This document shows, piece after piece, positions 26,986 to 35,569 of a stretch of DNA of 64,000 bases; position 1 is the first letter of the stretch, and each line of letters opens with the position of its first letter. Below the pieces are notes generated by a model. The model searched no databases. It was not told where the DNA came from and saw only the letters and a list, made by a program, of their open reading frames with translations. This stretch comes from Catenulispora sp. EB89 (lineage in GTDB: Bacteria; Actinomycetota; Actinomycetes; Streptomycetales; Catenulisporaceae). The translations under genes were made by a program, and so were the position numbers. The DNA lies in NCBI RefSeq assembly GCF_041261445.1, contig NZ_JBGCCU010000007.1, positions 62,001-126,000 of the forward strand, written 5' to 3'.

Positions 26986-27014
26986 TTGACGGCGTGCGGT
27001 GCCCTGGGTAGGTT
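26986..27014 (+). promoter_or_regulatory. Promoter of the GH9 cellulase gene
   Basis: TTGACG (26986-26991), 17 bases, TAGGTT (27009-27014): a near-consensus housekeeping promoter. It gives a leader of about 45 bases that contains the palindrome at 27028-27046. Confidence 0.65.
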
Positions 27015-27027
27015 CACCGCACGTCTC

Positions 27028-27046
27028 GTTAGGAACCTTTCCTAAC
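27028..27046. promoter_or_regulatory. GTTAGGAA-cct-TTCCTAAC operator candidate
   Basis: Perfect 8-bp arms with a 3-bp centre, placed about 8-26 bases past the predicted transcript start of the GH9 gene. That is a classic repressor position. It is not the CebR/CelR cellobiose operator (TGGGAGCGCTCCCA), so another regulator is implied. Confidence 0.65.
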
Positions 27047-27063
27047 CAATGAGGGGGCACCCC

Positions 27064-29043
27064 ATGGTTTCCAGGGCACGACCACGTATCCGCCGCGGCA
27101 CGCCCGGACGCGTCGCGCGGCACCGCAGGGCCGTCGCCGCGCTCACCGCCGTCGGCCTGGCCGGTCTGACCGTCGGCACCGCGACCGTCCTGTCGCAGCC
27201 CGCGCAGGCCGCCACCACCGGGCTGGTCCGGGTGGACCAGGCCGGGTTCCTGGCCGGCGACGTGAAGCAGGCGTACCTGATGACCGGCGCGGTGGTGTCC
27301 GGGGCGTCGTTCTCGGTGCTGAACGCGGCCGGCGCGACGGTGCTCACCGGCAAGGTCGGCGGGACCAGCCTCGGCAAGTGGAACACCGCCTACCCGGACG
27401 TGTACCCGATCGTCTTCAGCGGTCTGAAGACCCCGGGCACGTACCACATCAAGGTCGCCGGCAGCGCCGCGGGAACCTCGCCGTCGTTCACCGTGACCAG
27501 CGCCGGCTCGCTGTACGGCAAGCTCGTCACCGACGGCGTCACCTTCTTCCAGACCCAGCGCGACGGCTCGGACGTCATCGCCGGCGCCCTGAACCGGCAG
27601 CCCTCGCACCTGCACGACGCCGCGGCGAGCATCTACGCCTGGCCGACGTTCGCCGCCGGCGGCTCGGACACCATCACCAGCTCGGACCTGACCAAGCTCA
27701 GCGGCACGGTCGACGTCTCAGGGGGCTGGTTCGACGCCGGGGACTACCTGAAGTTCTCCAACAACGAGGCCTTCGGCGACATCACGCTCCTGGCCGCGCA
27801 GCGCGCCCTGGGCTCGGCGGCCCCGGCCACGCTGTCCGCCGAGGCGCACTACGGCGAGACCTGGCTGAACAAGGCCTGGAACCAGAGCACGAAGACGCTG
27901 GTGCTGCAGGTCGGCATCGGCACCGGGAACTCCGCCGGCACGTTCTTCGGCGACCACGACCTGTGGCGGCTGCCGCAGAAGGACGACGGCGACACCGCCA
28001 CCGCCGACCGGTACGCGGCCGCGCACCGCCCGGCGTTCCTGGCGGCGAGCCCAGGTGGGAAGATCAGCCCCAACATCGCCGGGCGGGTGGCCGGTGCGTT
28101 CGCCCTGGCCGCGCAGGTGGACGCCGCCGGGAACCCGACGCAGGCCGCCGCCGAGTACCAGGCCGCCGCCTCCGTCTACGCCCAGGCCGACACCAGCGCG
28201 CCGCCGAACCCGCTGACCACGGCGCTGCCGAACGCGTACTACCCGGAGCCGATCTGGCACGACGCGATGGAGTTGGGCGGCGCGGAGCTTGCGCTGGCCG
28301 CGCAGAAGCTGGGGCACAGCTCGTCGTCGTACCTGTCGCAGGCGGCTACCTACGCGAAGGACTACTTGGCGTCGGACACCGGCGACACGTTCAACCTCTA
28401 CGACAACAGCGCTCTGGCGCACGCCGACCTGATCAAGGCGATCGCCGCCGCGGGGAACCCCTCGGGTCTGGCGGTCACACGGGCCGCGCTGACGGCGGAC
28501 TTGAAGCGTCAGGTGCAGTCGGCGGCGAGCAAGGCGGCCTCGGACGTCTTCCACGCCGGCGGCAACTACGCCGACTTCGACGTCGACGCGCACACGTTCG
28601 GGTTCCTGACCGAGGAAGCGCTGTACCGGCAGGCCAGCGGCGACACGTCGTTCGCGGCGTTCGCCACCGAGCAGCGGGACTGGCTGCTGGGCGCCAACGC
28701 CTGGGGGCTGGCCTTCATGGTCGGTGAGGGGAGCAACTTCCCGAAGTGCATGCAGCACCAGGTGGCGAACCTGTCGGGGAGCCTGACCGGCACCGGCGCG
28801 ATCGCCACCGGCGCGGTGATGAACGGGCCGAACAACACGAGCAACTTCGCCGGCGGGCTGGGGTCGTACCAGACGGGGATGAAGCAGTGCCCGGCCGGCG
28901 GGACGGACGCGTACAACAAGTTCACCGGCCACAGCAGCCGCTTCTCCGACGACGTCCGGTCCTGGCAGACCAACGAGCCGGCGCTGGACATGACCGGCTC
29001 GGCGGTCCTCGGCGCGGCGATGCAGGAGACGCTGGGCGGCTGA
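27064..29043 (+). CDS. Secreted GH9 endoglucanase
   Basis: 659 residues. A long basic n-region and an Ala-rich core ending AQAATTG form the signal peptide. An Ig-like CelD_N domain follows (VRVDQAGFLAGDVKQAYLM, about 55-145). The (alpha/alpha)6 GH9 domain has GGWFDAGDYLKF (Asp224/Asp227, base and water-holding residues) and the C-terminal WQTNEPALDMTGS with the proton-donor Glu638. It should cleave beta-1,4-glucan outside the cell. There is no CBM or dockerin, so the enzyme ends right after the catalytic domain. The ATG at 27064 is preceded by AGGGGG at six bases. Confidence 0.92.
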   Translation: MVSRARPRIRRGTPGRVARHRRAVAALTAVGLAGLTVGTATVLSQPAQAATTGLVRVDQAGFLAGDVKQAYLMTGAVVSGASFSVLNAAGATVLTGKVGGTSLGKWNTAYPDVYPIVFSGLKTPGTYHIKVAGSAAGTSPSFTVTSAGSLYGKLVTDGVTFFQTQRDGSDVIAGALNRQPSHLHDAAASIYAWPTFAAGGSDTITSSDLTKLSGTVDVSGGWFDAGDYLKFSNNEAFGDITLLAAQRALGSAAPATLSAEAHYGETWLNKAWNQSTKTLVLQVGIGTGNSAGTFFGDHDLWRLPQKDDGDTATADRYAAAHRPAFLAASPGGKISPNIAGRVAGAFALAAQVDAAGNPTQAAAEYQAAASVYAQADTSAPPNPLTTALPNAYYPEPIWHDAMELGGAELALAAQKLGHSSSSYLSQAATYAKDYLASDTGDTFNLYDNSALAHADLIKAIAAAGNPSGLAVTRAALTADLKRQVQSAASKAASDVFHAGGNYADFDVDAHTFGFLTEEALYRQASGDTSFAAFATEQRDWLLGANAWGLAFMVGEGSNFPKCMQHQVANLSGSLTGTGAIATGAVMNGPNNTSNFAGGLGSYQTGMKQCPAGGTDAYNKFTGHSSRFSDDVRSWQTNEPALDMTGSAVLGAAMQETLGG

Positions 29044-29064
29044 GCCCGCGCGGCGTGCGAGCGC

Positions 29065-29092
29065 GGCCCCTGATGCTGGCGGATCAGGGGCC
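29065..29092. terminator. Bidirectional terminator between cellulase and gtrA
   Basis: GGCCCCTGAT, an 8-base loop and ATCAGGGGCC form a perfect 10-bp stem between convergent genes. The distal arm contains the last codons of gtrA. Confidence 0.65.
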
Positions 29093-29590
29093 GTCGGCGT
29101 TCCGGAACACCACCCAGCGCATCACGCAGTACATGTAGACACCCTCAGCAAGCCCCGAAACGACGCGCGCCACCGCGAACCCGACCCCGATCGACGTCAG
29201 CCCACTGCCGACGCCGAGCACGAAGACCAGGTAGTTGACCCCGACGGCCACCGCGTACCGCGTGGTCTGCGCCCCGAGCGCGCCATGCGACCGGAAGTTG
29301 AACGCCCGATTCAGCACGAAGCTCAGCGCGAACGCAGCGAGGTAGGAGACGGTCACCGCCGCCGGGTACGGCCAGTGCAGCACGCGATGCGCCAGCGTCA
29401 GCAACACGAGGTCCACTGAGAAGGTGAACCCGTTGATGACGGCGAACCCCAGCAAGCTCGGCGCGACGACGCGCGAAAGCCCAAAGGGCAGCCTGGCGAC
29501 GACCGCGACCATCAGCGCATGAAAGCGCCGACCCCGGCGCGCCGCGCGCCCGGCCGACGGGGACTCGACGGCGACGTTCTCCTGAACCAC
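29084..29590 (-). CDS. GtrA-family membrane protein
   Basis: About 168 residues with four transmembrane helices: LLGFAVINGFTFSVDLVLLT, an AAVTVSYLAAFALSFVLNRA region, YAVAVGVNYLVFVLGVG, and a C-terminal helix ending YMYCVMRWVVFRN. GtrA-like proteins are thought to help move polyprenyl-linked sugars across the membrane, for cell-wall or teichoic/arabinogalactan glycosylation. The N-terminus is uncertain: a GTG at 29590 and an ATG at 29512 are both in frame with no strong ribosome site. No glycosyltransferase lies next to it. Confidence 0.75.
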   Translation of the reverse strand: MVQENVAVESPSAGRAARRGRRFHALMVAVVARLPFGLSRVVAPSLLGFAVINGFTFSVDLVLLTLAHRVLHWPYPAAVTVSYLAAFALSFVLNRAFNFRSHGALGAQTTRYAVAVGVNYLVFVLGVGSGLTSIGVGFAVARVVSGLAEGVYMYCVMRWVVFRNADGP

Positions 29591-29810
29591 CCGGGCAGGG
29601 TAGTGGGCCGAGCGGTCTTCTTCGCGAACATTCGGCAACAGGCTGTGCGGCCGCAGCGCTGAGCTGGGCTTTCGGCGGCGCGCGCCAGGTCTCGCTACGG
29701 CTCGCCGGTGGCGCTGGCTGGGGTCGCCGCCAGGCTGGCACCTGCCCTCGCGCGCGCTGCCGCAGTTCGGCAGCACTAACCGAACCGGCCGCCAGCCCCG
29801 CGCCTCGCCG

Positions 29811-29835
29811 TGCCTCAGCATCGCAGGCTGAGGCA
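29811..29835. terminator. Terminator-like hairpin TGCCTCAGC / GCTGAGGCA
   Basis: Perfect 9-bp arms, 7-base loop, followed by ATTTG. It lies in the interval downstream of the ROK gene (minus strand). Confidence 0.5.
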
Positions 29836-29909
29836 ATTTGCAGGTGCTGCCGCCGAGCGTGCTGCTGGTGCCGCGCCGAGCCTCGCCGCCCGTGCGCCGC
29901 AGTACCGCC

Positions 29910-29925
29910 GACCGGTTTTCCGGTC
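29910..29925 (-). terminator. Small GACCGG-TTTT-CCGGTC hairpin after the ROK gene
   Basis: A 6-bp stem with tetraloop, 15 bases past the ROK stop. Probably the primary stop signal for the KamA-ROK transcript, though weak. Confidence 0.45.
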
Positions 29926-29940
29926 AGCCCAGCCCGCCGC

Positions 29941-31143
29941 CTACCCCCGGAAGTAGTCCCGAATCAACTGCTCCACCGTCAGCGAAGCCGCCAGCGCCGC
30001 CGCCCCCGCCAGCACCGCGCCGCTGCCCAGCGCCGAGGTCTCCAGCCGGGGCGGGTACGGCAGGCGCACCGCCAGGCGCTCGGCCACCGGGGCCAGCAGC
30101 AGGTCGCCGTTCAGGCCGATGCCGCCGCCGAGCACCACCAGCTCCACGTCGACCACCGCCGCCGCCACCGCGACGTAGTTCGCGATCCGGCGTGCCTCCT
30201 CGCGGACCACGTCGACCGCTCCGGCGTCGTCGGCGCGCGCCAGCTCGAAGACGCGCTCCATGGCCAGGTCCTGTTCGGCGGGGAGCTTGTCCGCCGCGTA
30301 TTGCAGGATCGCCATGGCGCACGGGTCCATCGACGTCGGCACCTCCGGCTCCAGGCCGTCCGGTCCCTCGACGAAGTCGGGTTCGAAGGCGCTGTCGAGC
30401 TCGCCGGCCGCGCCTTTGAAGCCGCGCACCAGGTTGCCGCCGAGGACGAGACCGGCGCCGACGCCGGTGCCGATCGACAGGAACAGGAAGCTGTCGGCGC
30501 TGCCGCCGCTGCCGCGTGCGTACTCGCCGTGCGCGGCCAGGTTGATGTCGTTCTCGACCGTGACCGGGGTCTGCAGGGCCGCGCTGAACTTCTCGCGCGC
30601 GGCGAAGCCTTCCATGCCGCTGACGTTCGCGGCCTGCGACACGCGCCCGTCGCGGCGGTCCACCACGCCGGGGACGCCGATCACCGCGTGCTTCACCGAC
30701 GCCGGGTCCACGCCGGCGGCCTTGACCAGCTCCTTCGCCAGCTGGACCGCCGCGCCGACCATGGCGTCGGCGTCCAGGCCGTCGACCTCGGCGTCGCGCC
30801 GCAGTACCTCGGCACCGTCCAGGCCGACCAGGGCCGCGCGCAGGTGGCGGGCGCCGACGTCGAAGGCCACGGCGTGTGCCGCCTCCGGGCGCGGCTTGAA
30901 GAACACCGCGCCGTACGTGAAGCCGCGCGAGGCGTCGGCGGTCTCCACCACCAGCCCGATCTGCAGCAGGTCCTCCAGGACCGCCGAGACCGTGGGCTTG
31001 GAGATCCCGGTGGCGCGCGAGATCTCGGCGCGCGAGATCGGCGCGTTCTCGCCGATCACGCGCCACACCGTGCGCAGGTTCAGCTCGCGGACCGTGGCCG
31101 AGGTGGCCGGGGCCGGGGTCGGCCGCGCGCCGGATGTGTTCAT
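29941..31143 (-). CDS. ROK-family transcriptional regulator
   Basis: 400 residues. The N-terminal winged HTH (about 18-75) reads LNLRTVWRVIGENAPISRAE, then GISKPTVSAVLEDLLQIGLV. The ROK sugar-kinase-like domain has AFDVGARHLRAALVG, ENDINLAAHGE and SIGTGVGAGLVLGG. The zinc-binding CxCG..GC motif of Mlc/NagC/NanK is absent: the corresponding stretch reads FKGAAGELDSAFEPDF. That suggests a divergent ligand mode. The start at 31143 leaves a normal short tail before the HTH; an in-frame ATG at 31182 is possible. It follows the KamA-like gene by 45 bases. Target genes unknown. Confidence 0.85.
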   Translation of the reverse strand: MNTSGARPTPAPATSATVRELNLRTVWRVIGENAPISRAEISRATGISKPTVSAVLEDLLQIGLVVETADASRGFTYGAVFFKPRPEAAHAVAFDVGARHLRAALVGLDGAEVLRRDAEVDGLDADAMVGAAVQLAKELVKAAGVDPASVKHAVIGVPGVVDRRDGRVSQAANVSGMEGFAAREKFSAALQTPVTVENDINLAAHGEYARGSGGSADSFLFLSIGTGVGAGLVLGGNLVRGFKGAAGELDSAFEPDFVEGPDGLEPEVPTSMDPCAMAILQYAADKLPAEQDLAMERVFELARADDAGAVDVVREEARRIANYVAVAAAVVDVELVVLGGGIGLNGDLLLAPVAERLAVRLPYPPRLETSALGSGAVLAGAAALAASLTVEQLIRDYFRG

Positions 31144-31188
31144 CGTCCCAGGATAGGCAACCGGCTCGGGCTGGTCGATCATGGGGTC

Positions 31189-32538
31189 TCAGTCCTCGCC
31201 GTCGGTGCCGGCCCCGCCGTCCCCGGCCAGGACCGCGCTGCGGATGTCCGCGGGTGTCCCGGGGACGAGTTCGAGGTCGTCGATCCAAGCGGCATCTGCT
31301 GAGTAAACAGCACGGAACGGCCTGCCGACCAGCCGGGGATCTCTCGCTTGCAGGTAGCGCAGTTCGAAGAACTTCCCCCCGCCGGGCTCCTCGGCGACCC
31401 CGTCCACCACGACCTTCCCGCCGGTCGTGGACATCACCGGCCCGCGTACCGTCCGGGCCAGCCCCGGCAGGGTGCTGTAGGCGTCGCGGAACAGCTCCGC
31501 GGCGCGCGCCAGCGGCACCTTGAAGTAGTCGCGCGGCCCGGTGTCGCGGGCCACGAACATGTAGTACGGCACGGCCCCGGCGCGCTGCTCGGCCCGCCAC
31601 AGCCGGGCCCAGGCCGCGGCGTCGTCGTTGACCCGGCCGATCACCGGGGCCTGGCAGTAGACCACGGCGCCGGTGTCGCGGATCCGCGCCAGCGCGGTGC
31701 GCGCGATGGCCGGCTCCAGCTCCACCGGGTGGCTCAGGTGCGCCATCACCGCCGGGGTCTTGCCGGCCTCGGCGATCTGCTCGAACAGCCGCAGCGTGGC
31801 GTCGGCGTCGTGGTCGGTGACGTACCGGTGCGGCCAGCTGGCCACCGACTTGGTGCCGATCCGCACCGTCTGCAGCGACTCCACTTCCAGGAACGGCGCC
31901 AGGTGCTGCCGCAGCCGTTCGGCGGTCATCACCATCGGATCCCCGCCGGTGACCAGCACGTCGGTGATCTCCGGGTGCCGCCGCAGGTACTCGACGGTCC
32001 GGGTCGGCTCGGGCGCGGCGAACCGCAGCTCCGGCTCGCCGACGAACTGCGCCCAGCGGAAGCAGTACGTGCAGTAGGCGTGGCAGGTCTGCCCGGCCGA
32101 GGGGAAGTACAGCAGCGTCTGCTCGTACTTGTGCTGGACGCCGGGGATCGGGCCGTCGGGGTCGCTGGGCACGTTCAGGTCCTGCTGGTGCTCCGGATGC
32201 GGGTTCATCCCGGCCCGGATGCCCGCGATCGCCCGCGCCAGCTCCCCGGGGTCGCCGCCGTCGCGAGCCCGGGTGAGCAGCGCCTCGTCGGCGGGGGAGA
32301 GCATGCCGGGCTGGGGGAAGAACAAATGGAAGATCGGGTCGGCGTCCGGTTGCGACCAGTCGATCAGTTCACTGAGAACGTATTCGTTGACCCGGAAGGG
32401 CAGGACCAGGGAGAACAGGCGGACGCTCTCACGGAGCTGCGGATCCAATCCGTACTTCGCGGCGATGTCGTCCAGCCGGTTCGGGCCCAGGGCCTGGAAC
32501 CGGTTGCCGGCCGAGCGGCCGGCGGCGGTGTGCTGCAC
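31189..32538 (-). CDS. KamA-family radical SAM aminomutase-like protein
   Basis: 449 residues related to lysine 2,3-aminomutase. The radical-SAM cluster motif is CHAYCTYC (Cys152, 156, 159), followed by VLVTGGDPMVM for SAM binding. The PLP-lysine motif PGGGK (Lys389) is present, as in true aminomutases. LRYLQARDPRLVGRPFRAVY follows. KamA enzymes shift amino groups from C2 to C3; EpmB relatives act on EF-P lysine. No efp or epmA is nearby and the protein is longer than EpmB, so the substrate is open. GTG start. It lies 9 bases after the membrane-protein gene and is probably co-transcribed with it and the ROK gene. Confidence 0.85.
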   Translation of the reverse strand: MQHTAAGRSAGNRFQALGPNRLDDIAAKYGLDPQLRESVRLFSLVLPFRVNEYVLSELIDWSQPDADPIFHLFFPQPGMLSPADEALLTRARDGGDPGELARAIAGIRAGMNPHPEHQQDLNVPSDPDGPIPGVQHKYEQTLLYFPSAGQTCHAYCTYCFRWAQFVGEPELRFAAPEPTRTVEYLRRHPEITDVLVTGGDPMVMTAERLRQHLAPFLEVESLQTVRIGTKSVASWPHRYVTDHDADATLRLFEQIAEAGKTPAVMAHLSHPVELEPAIARTALARIRDTGAVVYCQAPVIGRVNDDAAAWARLWRAEQRAGAVPYYMFVARDTGPRDYFKVPLARAAELFRDAYSTLPGLARTVRGPVMSTTGGKVVVDGVAEEPGGGKFFELRYLQARDPRLVGRPFRAVYSADAAWIDDLELVPGTPADIRSAVLAGDGGAGTDGED

Positions 32539-32547
32539 AACCTGACG

Positions 32548-33705
32548 CTACCCGACGCCGCCGACCGATGGATCCGAGGTCCGCAGCAGGAGATAGGCCG
32601 TGTCGGGGATCTCCCCGTAGATCCGGCGGAACGCCGCGTCCAGCACCGCCCCGACCTCGTGCCGGTCGGCGGCCTCCAGCCGGTAGTCCTGGCCGCGGTT
32701 GGCGGCGGCGACCTCGCCGACCGAGCGCCGCATGAAGCGCTCGACGCGGCGCGAGGCCACGAAGCGGCGCCCGTCGTCGAGGTCGACGAAGCGGACCAGG
32801 TAGGTGCGCTCGATGTTGTCGTCGGTGACGGTGACCGGGGTCAGCGCCTGGTGCGGGGCCGCAGCGTGCCAGACCGCCTGGAAGCGGTTGTTGACGAAGG
32901 ACCCCAGCGCGCTGTCGACGGTGACCTCCAGCTGTTCGGCGCGTCCGGAGAGCTTGCCGACCGGGTAGAACGACACCAGCGCGCGGTCGTCCCAGCGGTA
33001 CATCGTGATGTCCGGACCGGAGGAGTACAGCCGCACCTGGAAGTCGGCGGCCATGCCCAGGCCGCGCGGGCCGCCGGCCTGTTCGAAGGCGCGGTGCAGC
33101 CGGGCCACCGTCTCCAGATTGCGCTCCAGCATCGGGCCCAGCTCGTCGGCCCGGCCCAGCTCCAGGTCGCGCTGCTCGGCGGCCATGGTGGTCGGGTTGA
33201 TCAACAGGACCCTGATGGACACCCCGCGCGCCACGGCCGCCCGCACCATCGCCTCGAAGCGCTGCGCGTACGGCTCGGCCAGCAGGTTGGAGTACGTGTC
33301 CAGGATCCGTATCACGCTGGTCGCGCGGCCGGCGTGATCCAGGAACTGCGAGTAGTCCAGCTCGGCGTGCTCCCGGACGCCGCCCTGCCCGGCGCGCTCG
33401 ATGATCGGGGTGATCACGTAGATGGTGAACACCGCGCCGATGAGGTCGGCGGCGGTGTTCAGCGCGAAGTTCGGCCAGTACGGCGCGACGGCGCGGCCGA
33501 TCCAGCCCAGCGTGAGGATCGCGGCCAGACCCACGACCAGCCCGGTGATCCAGCGCGGGTCCGGCGCGTGCCGGCGCAGCCGCGGCAGCGGCCGCAGCCA
33601 CCGGATCAGGGGTATGCGACGCCACCGGGACGCCTCCCGGCGTGCGAGCGCGCGGCGGCGGCGTCGGTCGTCGTCATCTGCGCCTCTGGATCCGGCGAAA
33701 GTCAT
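32548..33705 (-). CDS. Hypothetical membrane-anchored protein
   Basis: 385 residues. A very Arg-rich N-tail (about 1-48) is followed by two transmembrane helices (WITGLVVGLAAILTLGWIG and FALNTAADLIGAVFTIYVIT). A soluble domain of about 280 residues then has TSVIRILDTYSNLL, SIRVLLINPTTMAAEQRDLE and PDITMYRWDDRALVSFYPVG. That alternation of beta strands with an R-I-L-D/L-L-I-N-P arrangement recalls phospholipase-D-like or STAND-adjacent sensor folds, but no HKD catalytic motif is present. Function unknown. It is coupled to the KamA-like gene downstream. Confidence 0.65.
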   Translation of the reverse strand: MTFAGSRGADDDDRRRRRALARREASRWRRIPLIRWLRPLPRLRRHAPDPRWITGLVVGLAAILTLGWIGRAVAPYWPNFALNTAADLIGAVFTIYVITPIIERAGQGGVREHAELDYSQFLDHAGRATSVIRILDTYSNLLAEPYAQRFEAMVRAAVARGVSIRVLLINPTTMAAEQRDLELGRADELGPMLERNLETVARLHRAFEQAGGPRGLGMAADFQVRLYSSGPDITMYRWDDRALVSFYPVGKLSGRAEQLEVTVDSALGSFVNNRFQAVWHAAAPHQALTPVTVTDDNIERTYLVRFVDLDDGRRFVASRRVERFMRRSVGEVAAANRGQDYRLEAADRHEVGAVLDAAFRRIYGEIPDTAYLLLRTSDPSVGGVG

Positions 33706-33783
33706 GGTGCCGAAGGCTACTGGTGATGATCCATCTCTGCCAGATCTTGCGGGCCGAGCCGAGGTTGTCAGAGGCCGAGGTCG

Positions 33784-34659
33784 TCAGAAGCCGATGCGCC
33801 GCAGGGCGAGCGCGACGTGGCCCTTGAGGCTGCGCTTCCACCCCGGCACGCTGCCGACAGTGTCCCGGCCTTCGCAGGAGGCGAGCACCGACAGCGCTTC
33901 ATCCGGAAGGGTCGCACTCTCGCGGTAGGCCAGCGCGACGGCGGCGGTGACCCGGACGGTCTCCTCGGCTGATCTCAAGGACGTAATCAATACGCTGCGT
34001 TCCTGAACGGAGACCGGACCCGGCAGGTGCGCCGCGGCCAGGTTCGCCGAAGCCCGGGCGTCGCAGGTGTCGATGGTCACGGCCGCGAGCGCGTCCGCGA
34101 GGGCAGGATTCTGGGGGAACCAGGCCACCAGCGCCGCCGCCCGGGCTGCGATCGCCGAATCCGGATCCTGCAACCACCCGAGCGCGACGGCCAGATGCCG
34201 TTCGGTCGCACGATAGGCGTCAGCGGCCCAGCGCACCGCCACGGCGTCGCCCACATCGGCGATGTCGTCGACATCCCCGGCGTTCTGGAAAAGCACCCGG
34301 ATCACCGCATCGGTCTGTGCCGACCCCACCTGGTCGCCCGCGGCGAACTCCCGGACTCTGTCGAAGGGGACCCCGTCTTCGAGCCGGTCACCGATCGCGA
34401 CGGCATGCAGCAGGTCCAGCACGGTGGTCCGATCGGGAGTCGTGGCGTTGTCGACAAGCCGCATCAGCGGCTCCACCACATACGCGCTGGCTGGCCAGCG
34501 GGTGCCCTGGTGGGAGACGCTGCCCATCAGCGCTGACACGGCCGTTTCCCGCACAGCCGGATCTTCGCTGGTCAGCGCGGCCAACTGCCCGGGCACGTCC
34601 GTCGCCGGACCGTAGGCGTGATGGAGTCTGCTCCAGTCGGTCAAGGACGGGCTGCTCAC
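33784..34659 (-). CDS. HEAT-repeat protein
   Basis: 291 residues consisting of repeated helical pairs, for example DPAVRETAVSALMGSV, DSAIAARAAALVAWF and EETVRVTAAVALAYRE. Such solenoids mediate protein-protein contacts and are frequent in polymorphic-toxin immunity loci and in adaptors. No catalytic motif, signal peptide or membrane helix. The GTG at 34659 is chosen; a GTG three codons earlier is equally possible. It lies 27 bases after the SDR gene on the same strand. Role unknown. Confidence 0.7.
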   Translation of the reverse strand: MSSPSLTDWSRLHHAYGPATDVPGQLAALTSEDPAVRETAVSALMGSVSHQGTRWPASAYVVEPLMRLVDNATTPDRTTVLDLLHAVAIGDRLEDGVPFDRVREFAAGDQVGSAQTDAVIRVLFQNAGDVDDIADVGDAVAVRWAADAYRATERHLAVALGWLQDPDSAIAARAAALVAWFPQNPALADALAAVTIDTCDARASANLAAAHLPGPVSVQERSVLITSLRSAEETVRVTAAVALAYRESATLPDEALSVLASCEGRDTVGSVPGWKRSLKGHVALALRRIGF

Positions 34660-34686
34660 CGCCCACACGGTACGGCACCCACGCGC

Positions 34687-35493
34687 CTACCGCGCTGGGT
34701 GCCAGGGCGCCGGCCAGTCCTTTCCGCGCAGCATCGCGTCGGTTCCGCCGTCGCAGAACAGGACTGAGCCGACGATGAAAGAGGCCTGATCCGACAGCAG
34801 GAAGGCCACGGCGGCGGCGACCTCCTCGGGACGTCCGGGGCGGCCGGCCGGGATGGCTTTCTCGAAGGCCGCGATGCCCTCGGCGGTGAGGTCGTCGGTG
34901 CGGTTGGCGCGGGTCATCGGGGTGTCGATCATGCCCGGGGCGACGGCGTTGAGCCGGATGCCGTCGGTGATCCAGTCGGCGGCGCGGGTGCGTGCGTACC
35001 AGGCCAGCGCGGCTTTGGTGGCGGGGTAGGTCTGCAGCGCGGCGCGGTCGCCGTGCGCGTCGGCCAGCTCCCGGGCCCGCGGCTCGTCGCCGGCCAGGCA
35101 GGCTTCTGCGATCTCGACCGGCCAGCCCGGCTGGCAGGTGGCGGAGTTCGACGACGGCAGGACGACCGCGCCGCGCCCGGCCGCTTTCAGCGCCGGACGC
35201 AGGCCTTCGAGCAGGGCGATGGCGCCGAAGTAGTTCACCGAGACCAGCAGTGAGCCGGGACGTCCGGTGGCCGGCGCCAGGCCGGCGAAGGGGAGCAGGC
35301 CGTCCAGGCGGCCGTCGCAGCGTTCTGTGATGGCGGCAATCGCGGCGGCGCGGCCCTCCTCGGTGCCCAGATCGGCTTCGACCTCGGTGCCGGCCAGGTC
35401 CACGCCGATGACGCGGTGGCCGTCGTCGGCCAGCCAGGCGGCGAGCGTCGCGCCGATGCCGGAGGCGGCGCCGGTGACGGCGATGGTGGACAT
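34687..35493 (-). CDS. SDR-family oxidoreductase
   Basis: 268 residues. The Rossmann glycine motif TGAASGIGATLA lies at the N-terminus with VDLAGTEVEADL as cofactor-specificity region. The catalytic Ser is in VVLPSSNSAT and the Tyr/Lys pair in QTYPATKAALAW. The C-terminal segment FLLSDQASFIVGSVLFCDGGTDAM is typical of classical SDRs. The core loop between the catalytic Ser and the Tyr is unusually long (about 40 residues with EIAEACLAGDEPRARELADAHG), as in 3-alpha-hydroxysteroid dehydrogenase-like SDRs. It is divergent from the flavin oxidoreductase gene, 76 bases between starts. Substrate unknown. Confidence 0.85.
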   Translation of the reverse strand: MSTIAVTGAASGIGATLAAWLADDGHRVIGVDLAGTEVEADLGTEEGRAAAIAAITERCDGRLDGLLPFAGLAPATGRPGSLLVSVNYFGAIALLEGLRPALKAAGRGAVVLPSSNSATCQPGWPVEIAEACLAGDEPRARELADAHGDRAALQTYPATKAALAWYARTRAADWITDGIRLNAVAPGMIDTPMTRANRTDDLTAEGIAAFEKAIPAGRPGRPEEVAAAVAFLLSDQASFIVGSVLFCDGGTDAMLRGKDWPAPWHPAR

Positions 35494-35569
35494 GGCGCGG
35501 AGCGTATGCCGAATCGGTATGTAATGTAAGAGCGCTCACTGTCTCTGGCATGTTCGCGGGCGTCGTTCT

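Larger units (their letters stand above)
29591..29940. other. Gene-free interval between gtrA and the ROK gene
   Basis: 350 bases with no credible coding sequence. It contains two hairpins listed separately (29811-29835 and 29910-29925). Nothing else is recognisable. Confidence 0.6.

Noticed and set aside
31189-32538. EpmB (EF-P lysine aminomutase) identity for the KamA-like protein
   Set aside because: No efp or epmA nearby and the protein is longer than EpmB; left as KamA-family.
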